Shown: positions 1-7,531, counted from the first letter of the stretch. The stretch is DNA of 21,693 nucleotides from Caulobacterales bacterium 32-69-10 (GCA_002280485.1 NCED01000045.1:1-21693), one strand, 5' to 3'. The notes: generated from the letters alone by a model not told the origin. Translations and numbers: made by a program.

Positions 1-854
1 CGGAAGAAGAACACCTGCACGCAGGCCTGGCCGCCCTCGGCGAAGAGGGCGAAGACGTCGGCCTCGTCCACGGTCTCGGGGTTGATCCCCTGCTCGGCGG
101 AGATCGAGGCCAGGGCGCGGATGCGGTCGCGGATCCGGGCGGCGGTCTCGAACTCCAGCTCGTCGGAGGCCGCCTGCATCTCGCGGCCCAACCGGTCGCG
201 CACCGCCTGGCTCTTGCCGCGCAGGAAGTCGTGCGCCTCCTCCACCAGCTCCCGATAGCCCTCGGGGGTGACGAGATCGACGCAGGGCGCCGAGCAGCGG
301 CGGATCTGGTGCAGCATGCAGGGCCGGGTGCGGCTGTCGTAGACGCTGTCCGAGCACGACCGCAGCAGGAAGGCCTTCTGCAGGGTGTTCAGCGTCCGGT
401 TCACCGCCCAGGCCGAGGCGAAGGGGCCGAAATAGTCGCCGGGGATGGTGTGGGCGCCCCGGTGCTTGCGGATCTGCGGCGCGGGGTGGTCGCGGCGCAG
501 CAGGATCTCGGGGAAGCTCTTGTCGTCGCGCAGCACGACGTTGAAGCGCGGCTTCAGCCGCTTGATCAGGTTGGACTCGAGCAGCAGGGCGTCGGTTTCG
601 GTCCGGGTGGTGACGAACTCCATGGAGCGCGTCAGGTGGACCATGTGGGCGATGCGGTTGGTGTGGAACCGGCCCTGCGCGTACTGCAGCACCCGCTTCT
701 TCAGCGACCGCGCCTTGCCGACGTAGAGCACCTCGGCGTCTTCGCCCAGCATCCGGTAGACCCCCGGGGCGTCCGGAAGGCGCTTCACCTCGTCGGCGAT
801 CAGGGCCGCCCCCGAAAGGGTCGAGGCGCCGCCTATGACGGTGTCGTCGGTCAT
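1..854 (-). CDS. uvrC: UvrC, excinuclease ABC subunit C (5' part; runs off the left edge)
   Basis: This is the N-terminal ~284 residues of UvrC, the nucleotide-excision-repair subunit that makes both incisions around a lesion after UvrA and UvrB load at the damage. The GIY-YIG nuclease domain is visible at about residues 28-105 (PGVYRM, then VLYVGKA, then the block around [10 protein letters not shown] and [14 protein letters not shown]). It is followed by DYFGPFASA and the cysteine segment [15 protein letters not shown] UvrB-interacting UVR helix ([14 protein letters not shown]) comes next. The start is the ATG at 854-852, giving MTDDTVIGG before the domain. The C-terminal RNase H-like nuclease and HhH domains lie outside the window. 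A REP-like repeat separates the gene from the Nudix gene upstream. Identification is secure. Confidence 0.96.
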   Translation of the reverse strand, partial: MTDDTVIGGASTLSGAALIADEVKRLPDAPGVYRMLGEDAEVLYVGKARSLKKRVLQYAQGRFHTNRIAHMVHLTRSMEFVTTRTETDALLLESNLIKRLKPRFNVVLRDDKSFPEILLRRDHPAPQIRKHRGAHTIPGDYFGPFASAWAVNRTLNTLQKAFLLRSCSDSVYDSRTRPCMLHQIRRCSAPCVDLVTPEGYRELVEEAHDFLRGKSQAVRDRLGREMQAASDELEFETAARIRDRIRALASISAEQGINPETVDEADVFALFAEGGQACVQVFFF

Positions 855-890
855 GGGGCAGATATAGCGCGCGTCGGCGGTTGTGCGACG

Positions 891-979
891 GCCTCGCCCT
901 TCGACAAGCTCAGGATGAGGCCGAGTGAAAACGTCGCGTCAGTAGAAAGCCTCATCCTGAGCTTGTCGAAGGACGGGGC
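891..979. repeat. REP-like inverted repeat, copy 1
   Basis: A perfect 24-bp inverted repeat has arms at 898-921 and 949-972 (left arm begins CCTTCGACAAGCTCAGG) around a 27-nt centre. An outer extension at 891-896 and 974-979 pairs with one mismatch. It lies between the end of the Nudix gene and the start of uvrC. The centre and arms match the element at 7429-7517 in inverted orientation, so the two are one repeat family. The transcript could form a long stem that acts as a transcript end or stabiliser, but there is no U-tract. Confidence 0.9.
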
Positions 980-990
980 TTTCGGGCCCG

Positions 991-1461
991 CTACCACAGC
1001 GGATCGATCGCCCCGCCCTCCAGCGCCTCACGGATCCGCGCCCGCGTCCCCCGGGTCGTTCCCTCCGGCAGGGCGTCCGGCGCGAACCAGCCGACGGCGT
1101 GGATTTCCGCCCCCGCCCGCGGCGAGCAGCTTTCCCAGGCGGCGCAGCGATAGACCAGCACGTGGTCGCGGGGATGGTTGGCGTCGTTGCTGTGGACGGA
1201 CAAGAGCCGCGGCCGGTCGGTCAACCGCACCCCCGCCTCCTCGATCATCTCGCGGCTGAGGGCGGCCTCTGCCGTCTCGCCGCGCTCGACGCCGCCGCCG
1301 GGCAGGTACCAGCCATGGACATAGGTGTGCTCGACCAGCAGGACCCGGCCTTCGGCGTCGGTGACGAGGCCGCGCACGCCCAGGGTCAGTCCGCGACTCC
1401 AGCGGAAGGCGGCATAGACAAAGGGGCGGGTGAAGGGCTCGACCCGGCGGCGCCAAAGCAT
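991..1461 (-). CDS. Nudix hydrolase
   Basis: A 156-residue single-domain Nudix protein, expected to hydrolyse a nucleoside diphosphate linked to another moiety; the substrate cannot be read from sequence. The Nudix box GX5EX7REUXEEXGU is complete at residues 56-78: G56, E62, R70, E71, E74, E75 and G77. WYLPGGG leads into the box, as is typical. There is no signal peptide and no helix-turn-helix, so this is a catalytic Nudix protein and not an NrtR-type regulator. The start is the ATG at 1461-1459 with only a weak AGG upstream. It is divergent from the small membrane ORF at 1545, so the two share an 83-bp promoter region. The gene is followed by REP copy 1. Confidence 0.9.
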   Translation of the reverse strand: MLWRRRVEPFTRPFVYAAFRWSRGLTLGVRGLVTDAEGRVLLVEHTYVHGWYLPGGGVERGETAEAALSREMIEEAGVRLTDRPRLLSVHSNDANHPRDHVLVYRCAAWESCSPRAGAEIHAVGWFAPDALPEGTTRGTRARIREALEGGAIDPLW

Positions 1462-1544
1462 GCAGCCAGCCTAGCCTCCGCTCGCTTGCGGGCAAAGCGC
1501 ACCGCGTCTAAAGCGAAGCGGTCGTCTTCGTCCAGAGAACCCCA

Positions 1545-1625
1545 ATGTCAGCCATTCTGCCCATCCTGATCTTCGTCGTCGCCGTCATCGCGGTGAACGT
1601 CTACGAGTTCGGCCGCCCCGATTAA
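1545..1625 (+). CDS. 26-residue single-span membrane microprotein (candidate)
   Basis: A short ORF encodes MSAILPILIFVVAVIAVNV followed by YEFGRPD. Residues 3-19 form one uninterrupted hydrophobic helix, and the C-terminal tail is short and polar. An AGAGA at 1534-1538 lies 6 nt before the ATG, a weak but well-placed ribosome binding site. The TAA ends at 1625, and the next gene starts with GTG at 1627, so translational coupling is likely. I do not recognise a family. The hydrophobic composition, the codons ending mostly in C or G, and the tight junction argue that it is real. The alternative is a chance ORF in the leader of the SDR gene. Confidence 0.55.
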   Translation: MSAILPILIFVVAVIAVNVYEFGRPD

Positions 1626-1626
1626 G

Positions 1627-2379
1627 GTGACCGACCGTGGCGGAGCCCTTGTAACAGGCGCCGCCCACCGCATCGGGCGGGCGCTGGCGCTCTGCCTGGC
1701 GCAGGCCGGCTATGCCGTGGCGGTGCATCACCGCGACGACGAGCCCGACGCCCAGGCCCTGGTGGACGAGATCCGCGCCGCGGGCGGGTGGGCCGCCACG
1801 GTGCGCGCCGACCTGGCCGTCGAGGCCGAGACCTCGGCCCTGATCGGCCAGGCCGCCGCCGTGGTCGGGCCCTTGACCCTGCTGGTCAACAACGCCTCGA
1901 CCTTCCGCTACGACCACGCCGGCGCCCTCGACCGCGTCACCTGGGACGCCCACTTCGAGCCCAATCTGCGCGCGCCGCTGGTCCTGGCCGAGGCCTTCGC
2001 CGCCCAGGCCCAGGAAGGCGATCCCCAGATCATCAACCTGCTCGACCAGCGGGTGTGGAAGCTGAACCCCCAGTTCTTCAGCTACACCCTGAGCAAGACC
2101 GCCCTGTGGACCGCGACCCGTATGCTGGCCCAGGCCCTGGCCCCGCGCATCCGCGTCAACGCCATAGGCCCCGGCCCCACCCTGCCCAACGCCATCGAGG
2201 GCGAGGCCGGATTGCAGGCGGAGGCCGCCGCCGTTCCGCTGCAGCGGCGCACGGAACTGGCCGACATCACCGGCGCCGCCCGCTACCTGATTGACGCCCG
2301 CGCCGTCACCGGACAGATGATCGCCGTCGACGGCGGCCAGCACCTGGCCTGGAAGACGCCCGACATCCTCGACATCTGA
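1627..2379 (+). CDS. SDR-family oxidoreductase, pteridine reductase/FolM-like
   Basis: A 250-residue classical short-chain dehydrogenase/reductase. It has the N-terminal nucleotide motif TGAAHRIG near residues 8-15, LVNNAS in the middle and the catalytic YTLSK further on. The start is the GTG at 1627, one base after the preceding stop. The arginine inside the glycine motif, the HHR at the end of strand 2 and the very close folB gene downstream (8-nt gap) suggest a pteridine reductase or dihydromonapterin reductase of the FolM/PTR1 type. That would be NADPH-dependent reduction of dihydropterins in folate or tetrahydromonapterin metabolism. The SDR assignment is certain; the pteridine substrate is inferred from motif style and context. 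Confidence 0.88.
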   Translation: MTDRGGALVTGAAHRIGRALALCLAQAGYAVAVHHRDDEPDAQALVDEIRAAGGWAATVRADLAVEAETSALIGQAAAVVGPLTLLVNNASTFRYDHAGALDRVTWDAHFEPNLRAPLVLAEAFAAQAQEGDPQIINLLDQRVWKLNPQFFSYTLSKTALWTATRMLAQALAPRIRVNAIGPGPTLPNAIEGEAGLQAEAAAVPLQRRTELADITGAARYLIDARAVTGQMIAVDGGQHLAWKTPDILDI

Positions 2380-2387
2380 AGGCCGCC

Positions 2388-2756
2388 GTGTCCCAAGCTC
2401 CTCCCGCATCCCTGACCATCTTCATGCGCGGCCTGGAGCTCGACGCCCAGATCGGCATCTATCCGTTCGAACGCGGCCGGGCCCAGCCGTTGGTGATCGA
2501 TGTCGAACTGGCCCTGTCGCCCCGCAAGGTGGTGCATCTGGCCGACACCCTGAACTACGAGACCCTGGCCGGCGCCGCCCGGGCGCTGGCCTCCGGCCAC
2601 ATCGACCTGGTCGAAACCTATGCTCAGCGCCTGGCCGCCATATGCCTCGAGGACGAACGGGTGATCTGGGCGCGGGTGCGGGTCGAAAAGCCCGGCGCCC
2701 TGCCGGGGGCCAAGGCGGCGGGGGTCGAGGTGACGGCGGTGCGCGGAGAGGGCTGA
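2388..2756 (+). CDS. folB: Dihydroneopterin aldolase
   Basis: A 122-residue FolB, which cleaves 7,8-dihydroneopterin to 6-hydroxymethyl-7,8-dihydropterin and glycolaldehyde in folate synthesis. Family features are LELDAQIGIYPFERGRAQPL near residues 16-35, then VIDVELAL, DTLNYETL, a helix with LVETYAQRLA, and VRVEKPGALPGA, which holds the conserved lysine near the C-terminus. Length matches the usual ~120 residues. The start is the GTG at 2388, directly after the SDR gene. folK, often a neighbour, is not here. Cytosolic homo-oligomer. Identification is firm. Confidence 0.93.
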   Translation: MSQAPPASLTIFMRGLELDAQIGIYPFERGRAQPLVIDVELALSPRKVVHLADTLNYETLAGAARALASGHIDLVETYAQRLAAICLEDERVIWARVRVEKPGALPGAKAAGVEVTAVRGEG

Positions 2757-2818
2757 GGGGCACGTTAAATCGGCCGGCGCGTTCCCTACATAAGAGGCGA
2801 GCTTCCAAGGAGACGTCG

Positions 2819-3235
2819 TTGACCGAGCCGTACGCGTCCGACCTGCCCCCCGCCCGCGTGGGCGACGACGACAAGCTGCTGCCGATCGCCGTTTATGTGC
2901 TCTACATCCTGGGCTGGGCCTCGATCGGCCTGACGCCGCTGATCGGCTTCGTCATGGCCTACGCCCTGAAGGGCCGGGCCGCGGACTGGGCGCGCACCCA
3001 CTATGTCTTCGCCATCCGCACCGCCTGGATAGGCCTGATCGGCTGGGTGGCGGTCGGACTCATCTACGTCCTCGGCGCGCCGCTCACCCTGGTGATGATC
3101 GGCTTCCTGTTCTGGTACATCGCCGCCGCCCTGGCGGGGCTCATCGGCGTCTGGGTCACCGTCCGCTGCGTGGTCGGCCTGATCTACGCCGCCCGCCGCG
3201 AGGCCTACCCCCGCCCTTCAGCCTGGATCATCTGA
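2819..3235 (+). CDS. Small integral membrane protein (COG3671/DUF4870-like)
   Basis: The open frame extends upstream, but the start is best placed at TTG 2819 because a near-perfect Shine-Dalgarno (AAGGAGA, 2807-2813) lies 5 nt before it. This gives 138 residues. A polar N-terminus is followed by hydrophobic segments at about residues 22-52 and 64-126, probably four helices. A conserved-looking loop WARTHYVFAIRTAWIG and a C-terminal YPRPSAW complete the pattern. This pattern (ILG, LTPLIGFVMAY, THY-F-IRT, then V-RC) is that of a widespread alphaproteobacterial membrane family of unknown function. Its stop overlaps the start of the next gene (TGATG), so the two are probably translated together. 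Confidence 0.82.
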   Translation: MTEPYASDLPPARVGDDDKLLPIAVYVLYILGWASIGLTPLIGFVMAYALKGRAADWARTHYVFAIRTAWIGLIGWVAVGLIYVLGAPLTLVMIGFLFWYIAAALAGLIGVWVTVRCVVGLIYAARREAYPRPSAWII

Positions 3236-3507
3236 TGTCAGACGTGGTCGAGAACACCGCCCAGAGCCGCTTCGAGATGACCGAGAACGGCCTGCCGGCC
3301 TGGGCCGACTATCGCCGCCAGGGCGACCGGCTGGTCATCCCGCATGTGGAGGCCCACCCCGACCTGCGCGGCAGCGGCGCGGCGGGGCGGCTGATGGAAG
3401 GCGTGCTGGGCATCGCGCGCCGCGACGGCCTGAAGGTGGTCCCGCTCTGCGGCTACGCCTCGGCCTATATCCGCCGTCACAAGGAACACCACGACCTGCT
3501 GGCCTGA
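3235..3507 (+). CDS. Small GNAT-like N-acetyltransferase domain protein (YjdJ/COG2388 type)
   Basis: A 90-residue protein of the short GNAT subclass. The substrate is unknown. The acetyl-CoA loop region is HPDLRGSGAAGRLMEGVLG at about residues 41-59. It is followed by the typical ending LKVVPLCGYASAYIRRHKEH, in which the cysteine and Tyr-x-x-Arg-His are family hallmarks. The ATG at 3235 overlaps the stop of the membrane protein. It is the last gene of the plus-strand run that starts at 1545. Confidence 0.88.
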   Translation: MSDVVENTAQSRFEMTENGLPAWADYRRQGDRLVIPHVEAHPDLRGSGAAGRLMEGVLGIARRDGLKVVPLCGYASAYIRRHKEHHDLLA

Positions 3508-3850
3508 TTCGCCCGATCGTCTCATCCCGGAGCGGTTTCTTGACGCCGGACAAGCTGGCTCGTGTGGTTTATCCCCAGCTTCGGAGGGGCTCGACCGCCG
3601 CGGCGCAGCGCAGGAATTTTCCTCTTTATTCACGAGCTTTGCCTTAGGATTTCACCCTAAATAGGCCGCCCGATTTTGCTGCGCTGCACAATGGCGCGGG
3701 TGGTTCTGCCACATTCTCGCCACAATTGGACGGATAAGAGGGGCCTCGGGCCACTGACCTCGCTTGCTTGGCCCGCATCCATCCCCGCTCAGACGGCCGG
3801 GATGCGATTGTCGGGGGGCGCATGCGCCCTCGCCGCAGAGGACGAAACCT
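3508..3850. other. 343-bp intergenic region, no gene seen
   Basis: I find no convincing coding frame or RNA gene here. It carries a small inverted repeat, TTAGG (3644-3648) and CCTAA (3656-3660). A 14-bp palindrome, GGGCGCATGCGCCC, lies at 3816-3829. It is followed directly by the ribosome binding site AGAGGA (3837-3842) of the SleB-like gene. It presumably holds the promoter of that gene; no -35/-10 pair is clear enough to call. Confidence 0.5.
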
Positions 3851-4885
3851 TTGATTACCCCCATTCCCACGCGCGCAGCGCTTGCGCGCGTGACAGGTAG
3901 CTTTTTGGCTTTGACCGCCCTCGTCGGCCTATCCGTAGGCGGCGCCTATCTCGCCGGCAGCCTCGCCCGGGCCTCCGTCGTACATGCGAAGATCGAGCGC
4001 CTTGCCGGCGCTGCTCGCCAAGGGTTCTCAGACAACGCGCTCGAAGCCGCCACGGCCCATGACGACTCCGCCCTGGCCATCGCGCGCCGCTTCGACAATC
4101 TCTCCATCACGGCCCCGACGGCGCGCCAGGATCGCGTCGCCGCCTTCGCCACTGGCCTGGAGGCGCGCCGCGACGGCGCCGCTCCGGCCACTGGCCTGCT
4201 CAAGGCGAGCTTCACCGCGCCGGCGCCACGGCCCTCCACGCCCCCGGCCAGCCCTTTCAACCTCCGCGGGGCGCTGGATGAATCCCGCGATCTCGAATGC
4301 CTCTCGGTCAACCGCCGGGTCGAACGGTTCGCCTGGCGCCGGGCCGAAAAGGTGGCCGCCCAGGCCCTCGACGGCACGGTGATGGGCCAGGTCGGCACAG
4401 CCACCCACTTCCATGTGGCCAACCTGTCTCCTGCCTGGGGCCCGCGCCTGCTGCGCGTCGCCCAGGTGGGCGCTCACGTGTTCTACCGCTTCGGCGGGCG
4501 CAACGGCTCGAACCGCGCGTTCAGCGAGACGCCGGCGCCGTCCGAACCCCTGGCGCCTGTCGTCCCAGCCGCGCAGCAGCCGGTGTACGCCAGCCTGGCC
4601 CTCGCCCCGATCGCCACCTCGGTCGCCACATCGGTGGCCGAAGTCGCCGCGGCCGGCGCCGAACTGGTCATGGCGGCGGCCGGCCCGAAAGCGGCGGCCC
4701 CCGCCCCCCGGCCCGCCATCGACCTGCCGGTCAAGGCCTCGCCCACCGCGCCCGCGAAGCCCGTCGCGGCCAAGCCCGCGCCAATCCTGCCGACGCCGGC
4801 GCCTGTCGCTGCGGCGGCCCACGCCGCTCCTGCGCCGGTCGCCACGGCGGCCGACACCGGCAAGCCGGCCGCTTCCGCGTCCTAA
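3851..4885 (+). CDS. SleB-like cell wall hydrolase homologue lacking the catalytic half of its domain
   Basis: The start is set at TTG 3851, with AGAGGA 8 nt upstream; this gives 344 residues with an arginine-containing N-terminus before a signal-anchor helix (about residues 15-35). A linker leads to ESRDLECL near residue 148, the usual entry to the SleB/Hydrolase_2 domain. The sequence then jumps to WRRAEKVAAQALDG, GTATHFH, LSPAWGPRLLRVAQVGAHVFYRF, which is the C-terminal half of that domain. The expected block with the catalytic Glu (YxEARGE) and the GCQFSF segment, about 60 residues, is absent, and the reading frame is kept. The C-terminal ~130 residues are Ala/Pro-rich. As written it is unlikely to be an active peptidoglycan hydrolase. 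Confidence 0.75.
   Translation: MITPIPTRAALARVTGSFLALTALVGLSVGGAYLAGSLARASVVHAKIERLAGAARQGFSDNALEAATAHDDSALAIARRFDNLSITAPTARQDRVAAFATGLEARRDGAAPATGLLKASFTAPAPRPSTPPASPFNLRGALDESRDLECLSVNRRVERFAWRRAEKVAAQALDGTVMGQVGTATHFHVANLSPAWGPRLLRVAQVGAHVFYRFGGRNGSNRAFSETPAPSEPLAPVVPAAQQPVYASLALAPIATSVATSVAEVAAAGAELVMAAAGPKAAAPAPRPAIDLPVKASPTAPAKPVAAKPAPILPTPAPVAAAAHAAPAPVATAADTGKPAASAS
3868..3892 (+). promoter_or_regulatory. Strong hairpin at the 5' end of the SleB-like gene
   Basis: CACGCGCGCA (3868-3877), a 5-nt loop and TGCGCGCGTG (3883-3892) form a perfect 10-bp stem. It begins 15 nt after the first codon, inside what the ribosome would cover early in translation. It could slow initiation or act as an attenuator-like element. 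It may also simply reflect an Arg/Ala-coding GC-rich stretch. Confidence 0.5.
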
Positions 4886-4886
4886 G

Positions 4887-5084
4887 CTAGCGGTTCTGCG
4901 TCTTGTGGTTCGGCGTCAGGTTCTGCCTGGCGTTGCCATACCGGCCGACCTGATCGAGGTTCAGCCCGCTCTGGTCCCGTGAGGGGTCGCGGGCGACCTC
5001 GGCCTGCAGGTCGGCCGCGGCGTGCGAGCCGCGAACCTTGTCGCTCATCTGGTCCTTGGGGACAGGCGGCGCTTTGGAGCCCAT
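4887..5084 (-). CDS. Small hydrophilic protein of unknown function
   Basis: A 65-residue polar protein, MGSKAPPVPKDQMSDKVRG at the start and YGNARQNLTPNHKTQNR at the end. There is no membrane segment and no signal peptide. The middle (HAAADLQAEVARDPSRDQSG) looks helical. The ATG at 5084-5082 is preceded by GGAGA with good spacing, which favours this frame over an overlapping Arg/Pro-rich one. I recall similar short proteins with a KVRGSH...RDQS...GRYGN pattern in Caulobacterales, of unknown function. Its stop lies one base from the stop of the convergent SleB-like gene, so there is no room for a terminator between them. Confidence 0.72.
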   Translation of the reverse strand: MGSKAPPVPKDQMSDKVRGSHAAADLQAEVARDPSRDQSGLNLDQVGRYGNARQNLTPNHKTQNR

Positions 5085-5140
5085 GGCTTTTCTCCTTTGC
5101 TTTCAAGGGAGAACCCATCGGCGGGGCGCTAAGTTCCGAT

Positions 5141-5986
5141 TTAAATGGCGTCGAGGCCGATATCCAGCACCGGCGCCGAGTGCGTCAGCGCCCCGACCGA
5201 GATCACGTCCACCCCGGTCTCGGCGATGGCGCGCACGGTCTCCAGCGACACCCCGCCCGAGGCTTCCAGGGTCACTCTGCCGCCCACGACGGCCACGGCC
5301 CGGCGCAGGTCTTCGAGACTGAAATTATCCAGCATGATGACCTGGGGCGCGAACGGCAGGGCCTCGTCGAGCTGGCGCAGGCTGTCGACCTCGACCTCGA
5401 TCGACGTGAGGTGGCCGGCGACGTCACGGGCCCGCTTCAGGGCCTCGGCCACGCCGCCGCAGGCCGCCACGTGGTTGTCCTTGATCAGGATGGCGTCATC
5501 CAGGCCGAAGCGATGGTTCACCGCCCCGCCGCAGCGCACCGCGTACTTCTCCAGCGCCCTGAGGCCCGGCGTGGTCTTGCGCGTGTCGGTGATCCGCGCG
5601 CCGGTCCCCTCGACGGCCCGCACATAGGCCCGGGTCAGGGTGGCCACGCCGGAGAGCCGGCCGAGCAGGTTCAGCGCCGTGCGTTCGGCCGACAGCACCG
5701 CCCGCGCATTGCCCTCGATCCGCGCGAGCACCGCGCCGGGCGACGCGTCGGCGCCGTCAGCGACCTCAACCTCGAAGGTCGCGGTGGGGTCGAGCAGGGC
5801 GAGGGCCAGCCGGGCGCACTCCAGGCCGGCGATGCGCCCGTCGCGGCGGGCGGCGAAGACGCAGGCCAGCCGGGCTTGCTCCGGCAAAAGGGCGGCGGTG
5901 ACGTCGCCGGCCCGGCCCAGGTCCTCGGCCAGGGCGGCGCGGACCACGGGCTCGATCAGCAGGCTCGGCAGCGGGTGCAGGTTCAT
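5141..5986 (-). CDS. nadC: Nicotinate-nucleotide pyrophosphorylase (quinolinate phosphoribosyltransferase)
   Basis: A complete 281-residue NadC, which converts quinolinate and PRPP to nicotinate mononucleotide, CO2 and pyrophosphate, the third step of de novo NAD synthesis. Landmarks are ALAEDLGRAGDVTAALL near the N-terminus, LSAERTALNLLGRLSGVAT, the substrate-binding DTRKTTPGLRALEKYAVRCGG and HRFGLDDAILIKDNH, then IEVEVDS and LEASGGV, and ISVGALTHS near the end. The ATG at 5986-5984 overlaps the nadB stop (ATGA), so it is translationally coupled as the last gene of nadA-nadB-nadC. Unlike its two neighbours it shows no lesion. Confidence 0.96.
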   Translation of the reverse strand: MNLHPLPSLLIEPVVRAALAEDLGRAGDVTAALLPEQARLACVFAARRDGRIAGLECARLALALLDPTATFEVEVADGADASPGAVLARIEGNARAVLSAERTALNLLGRLSGVATLTRAYVRAVEGTGARITDTRKTTPGLRALEKYAVRCGGAVNHRFGLDDAILIKDNHVAACGGVAEALKRARDVAGHLTSIEVEVDSLRQLDEALPFAPQVIMLDNFSLEDLRRAVAVVGGRVTLEASGGVSLETVRAIAETGVDVISVGALTHSAPVLDIGLDAI

Positions 5987-7408
5987 ACGATTGCTCCTGC
6001 GGCGGCGCTGACGCCTTCCGCTGCGGCCAGGGTGGTGAAGGTGCGGCGTGGCGGCTCGGCGGCGTCCGGGTAGTCCAGCCGGTAGTGGGCGCCGCGGCTC
6101 TCGCGGCGGCCGAGCGCCCCCGCCGCCACGAGGCGGGCGGCGGCCAGGACCGGCCCCCGGCCATGCTGGTTCTGGAGCATGTCGATTTCGCCGATCAGCC
6201 GGGTCAGGCCCGCCGCGTCGCGCACCACGCCCGCGTCGCGGGCCATGGCGCCGCGCAACTGCTGCAACGCGGCGCCGGGCAGGTCCGGGAACGCGCGGGC
6301 GGCGAGGGGCGCCGTCTCCAACGCCGGGGCGTCGCGACAGCCCGGGCAGCGAGGTGCGCCCCTCCGCATCCGCCGTGACGCCGCCCATGTGATAGTGGGC
6401 GGCCGGGGCCACCGGAATGGCGTCGACGCGGGGGTCGATCCCCCCGGCCATGCAGGCGGCGAAGACCCCTGGGAAGGCTTCGGGGAAATGGTCGCCGATC
6501 GCTTCGCGGCAATCCAGGAAGGCGCCCAGGCCGCCGGCGATCTGGCGATGAATGGCGCGGGCGACGATGTCCCGGGGCGCCAACTCCGCGCGGGCGTCGT
6601 AGGCGGCCATGAACGGGGCGCCGAAGGCGTCGACGAGAAGGGCGCCTTCGCCGCGCAGGGCCTCGCTGGCCAGAGGCGCGGGGTCGAGGCCGAGGTCGAC
6701 GGCCGTAGGGTGGAACTGCACGAACTCCGGATCGGCGATCCCAGCTCCGGCCAGGGCCGCCAAGCCCAGCCCCTCGCCCCGCACCGCTTCCGGGTTGGTC
6801 GTCACGGCGTAGAGGCCGCCGAGCCCGCCGGTGGCGAGCACCGTCGCCGGGGCGATCACCTCGACCAGTCGCCCGCCGCGCTCGACCAGGACCCCGCGCA
6901 CGGCGCCGGCCTCATCCTGCAGCAGGGCGCGGGCGCGGGCGTGAGCCCAGACCTCGACATGGCCGGCGGCGAGGGCTGCGGCGGCGATGGTCTCCATGAT
7001 GGCGCGGCCGGCTTGGTCGCCCTTGACGCGGGCGATGCGGGAGCGCGAGTGGGCCGCTTCCAGGCCCTGGCTGAAATGGCCCGCCGCGTCGCGGTCGAAC
7101 GGCGCCCCCAGGGCCGCCAGCCGGCGAACGGCCTCGGGGCCCTCGTTGGCCAGCAGGCGCGCCATGGCCGGATCGACCAGGCCGGCGCCGGCGGCCACCG
7201 TGTCTTCGGCGTGCAGCTGCGGGGTGTCGCCCTCGCTGAGGGCCACGGCGACGCCGCCCTGGGCCCAGGCCGAGGAGCAGGCGTGGCTGAGGGTGTCGGG
7301 CGAGATCACCAGGGCCCGGCGCGGGCCGGCGGCCAGCGCCGCCGTCAGCCCGGCGAGGCCGGCGCCGACCACCAGCACCCCGTCGAAACGCAGTCGTTCG
7401 CTAGGCAT
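5983..7408 (-). pseudogene. nadB: L-aspartate oxidase, internal deletion with frameshift
   Basis: NadB oxidises L-aspartate to iminoaspartate with FAD, the first step of de novo NAD synthesis. The frame from the ATG at 7408 reads well for ~357 residues: FAD motif VVGAGLAGLTAAL, SSAWAQGGVA, QFHPTAVDLG, LRGEGALLVD, APRDIVARAI, HYHMGGV and GRTSLPGL. At about 6338 it breaks. The normal next block (W-A-x-GE, then TG-HGANR-ASNSLLEA, holding conserved active-site and FAD residues, about 36 residues) is absent. The C-terminal helical domain resumes in another frame (LRGAMARDAGVVRDAAGLT, then IDMLQNQHGRGPVLAAARL and RRTFTTL) down to the stop at 5983. So the gene has an internal deletion plus a frameshift. 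Without correction the frame reads on into nadC. It is either a real lesion or an assembly error. Confidence 0.9.
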
Positions 7409-7428
7409 GAGGCTCCGAGGGACCGAAA

Positions 7429-7517
7429 GCCTCGTCCTTCGACAGGCTCAGGATGAGGCTTTCTACTGACGCATCGCTCAAAGTCCGCCTCATCCTGAGC
7501 TCGTCGAAGGACGAGGC
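7429..7517. repeat. REP-like inverted repeat, copy 2
   Basis: Inverted 31-nt arms at 7429-7459 and 7487-7517 (outer end GCCTCGTCCTTCGAC) pair with two adjacent mismatches around a 27-nt centre. The centre begins TTTCTACTGACG, which matches the reverse complement of the centre of copy 1 at 891-979. It lies between the stop of nadA and the start of nadB, so it interrupts an otherwise compact operon. It may affect how far nadA transcripts continue into nadB-nadC. Confidence 0.9.
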
Positions 7518-7531
7518 GGTCGCACTCAGGT

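Noticed and set aside
991..1461. The Nudix protein as the NAD repressor NrtR acting on the nadA operators
   Set aside because: It has an intact catalytic Nudix box and no C-terminal winged-helix domain, and it is not adjacent to the nad genes.
5141..7408. A true NadB-NadC fusion protein of 755 residues
   Set aside because: The continuous frame arises only because the deletion in nadB shifts it. The middle ~115 residues are Arg/Pro-rich out-of-frame sequence, while real NadB C-terminal sequence lies in another frame and ends in an ATGA overlap with nadC.
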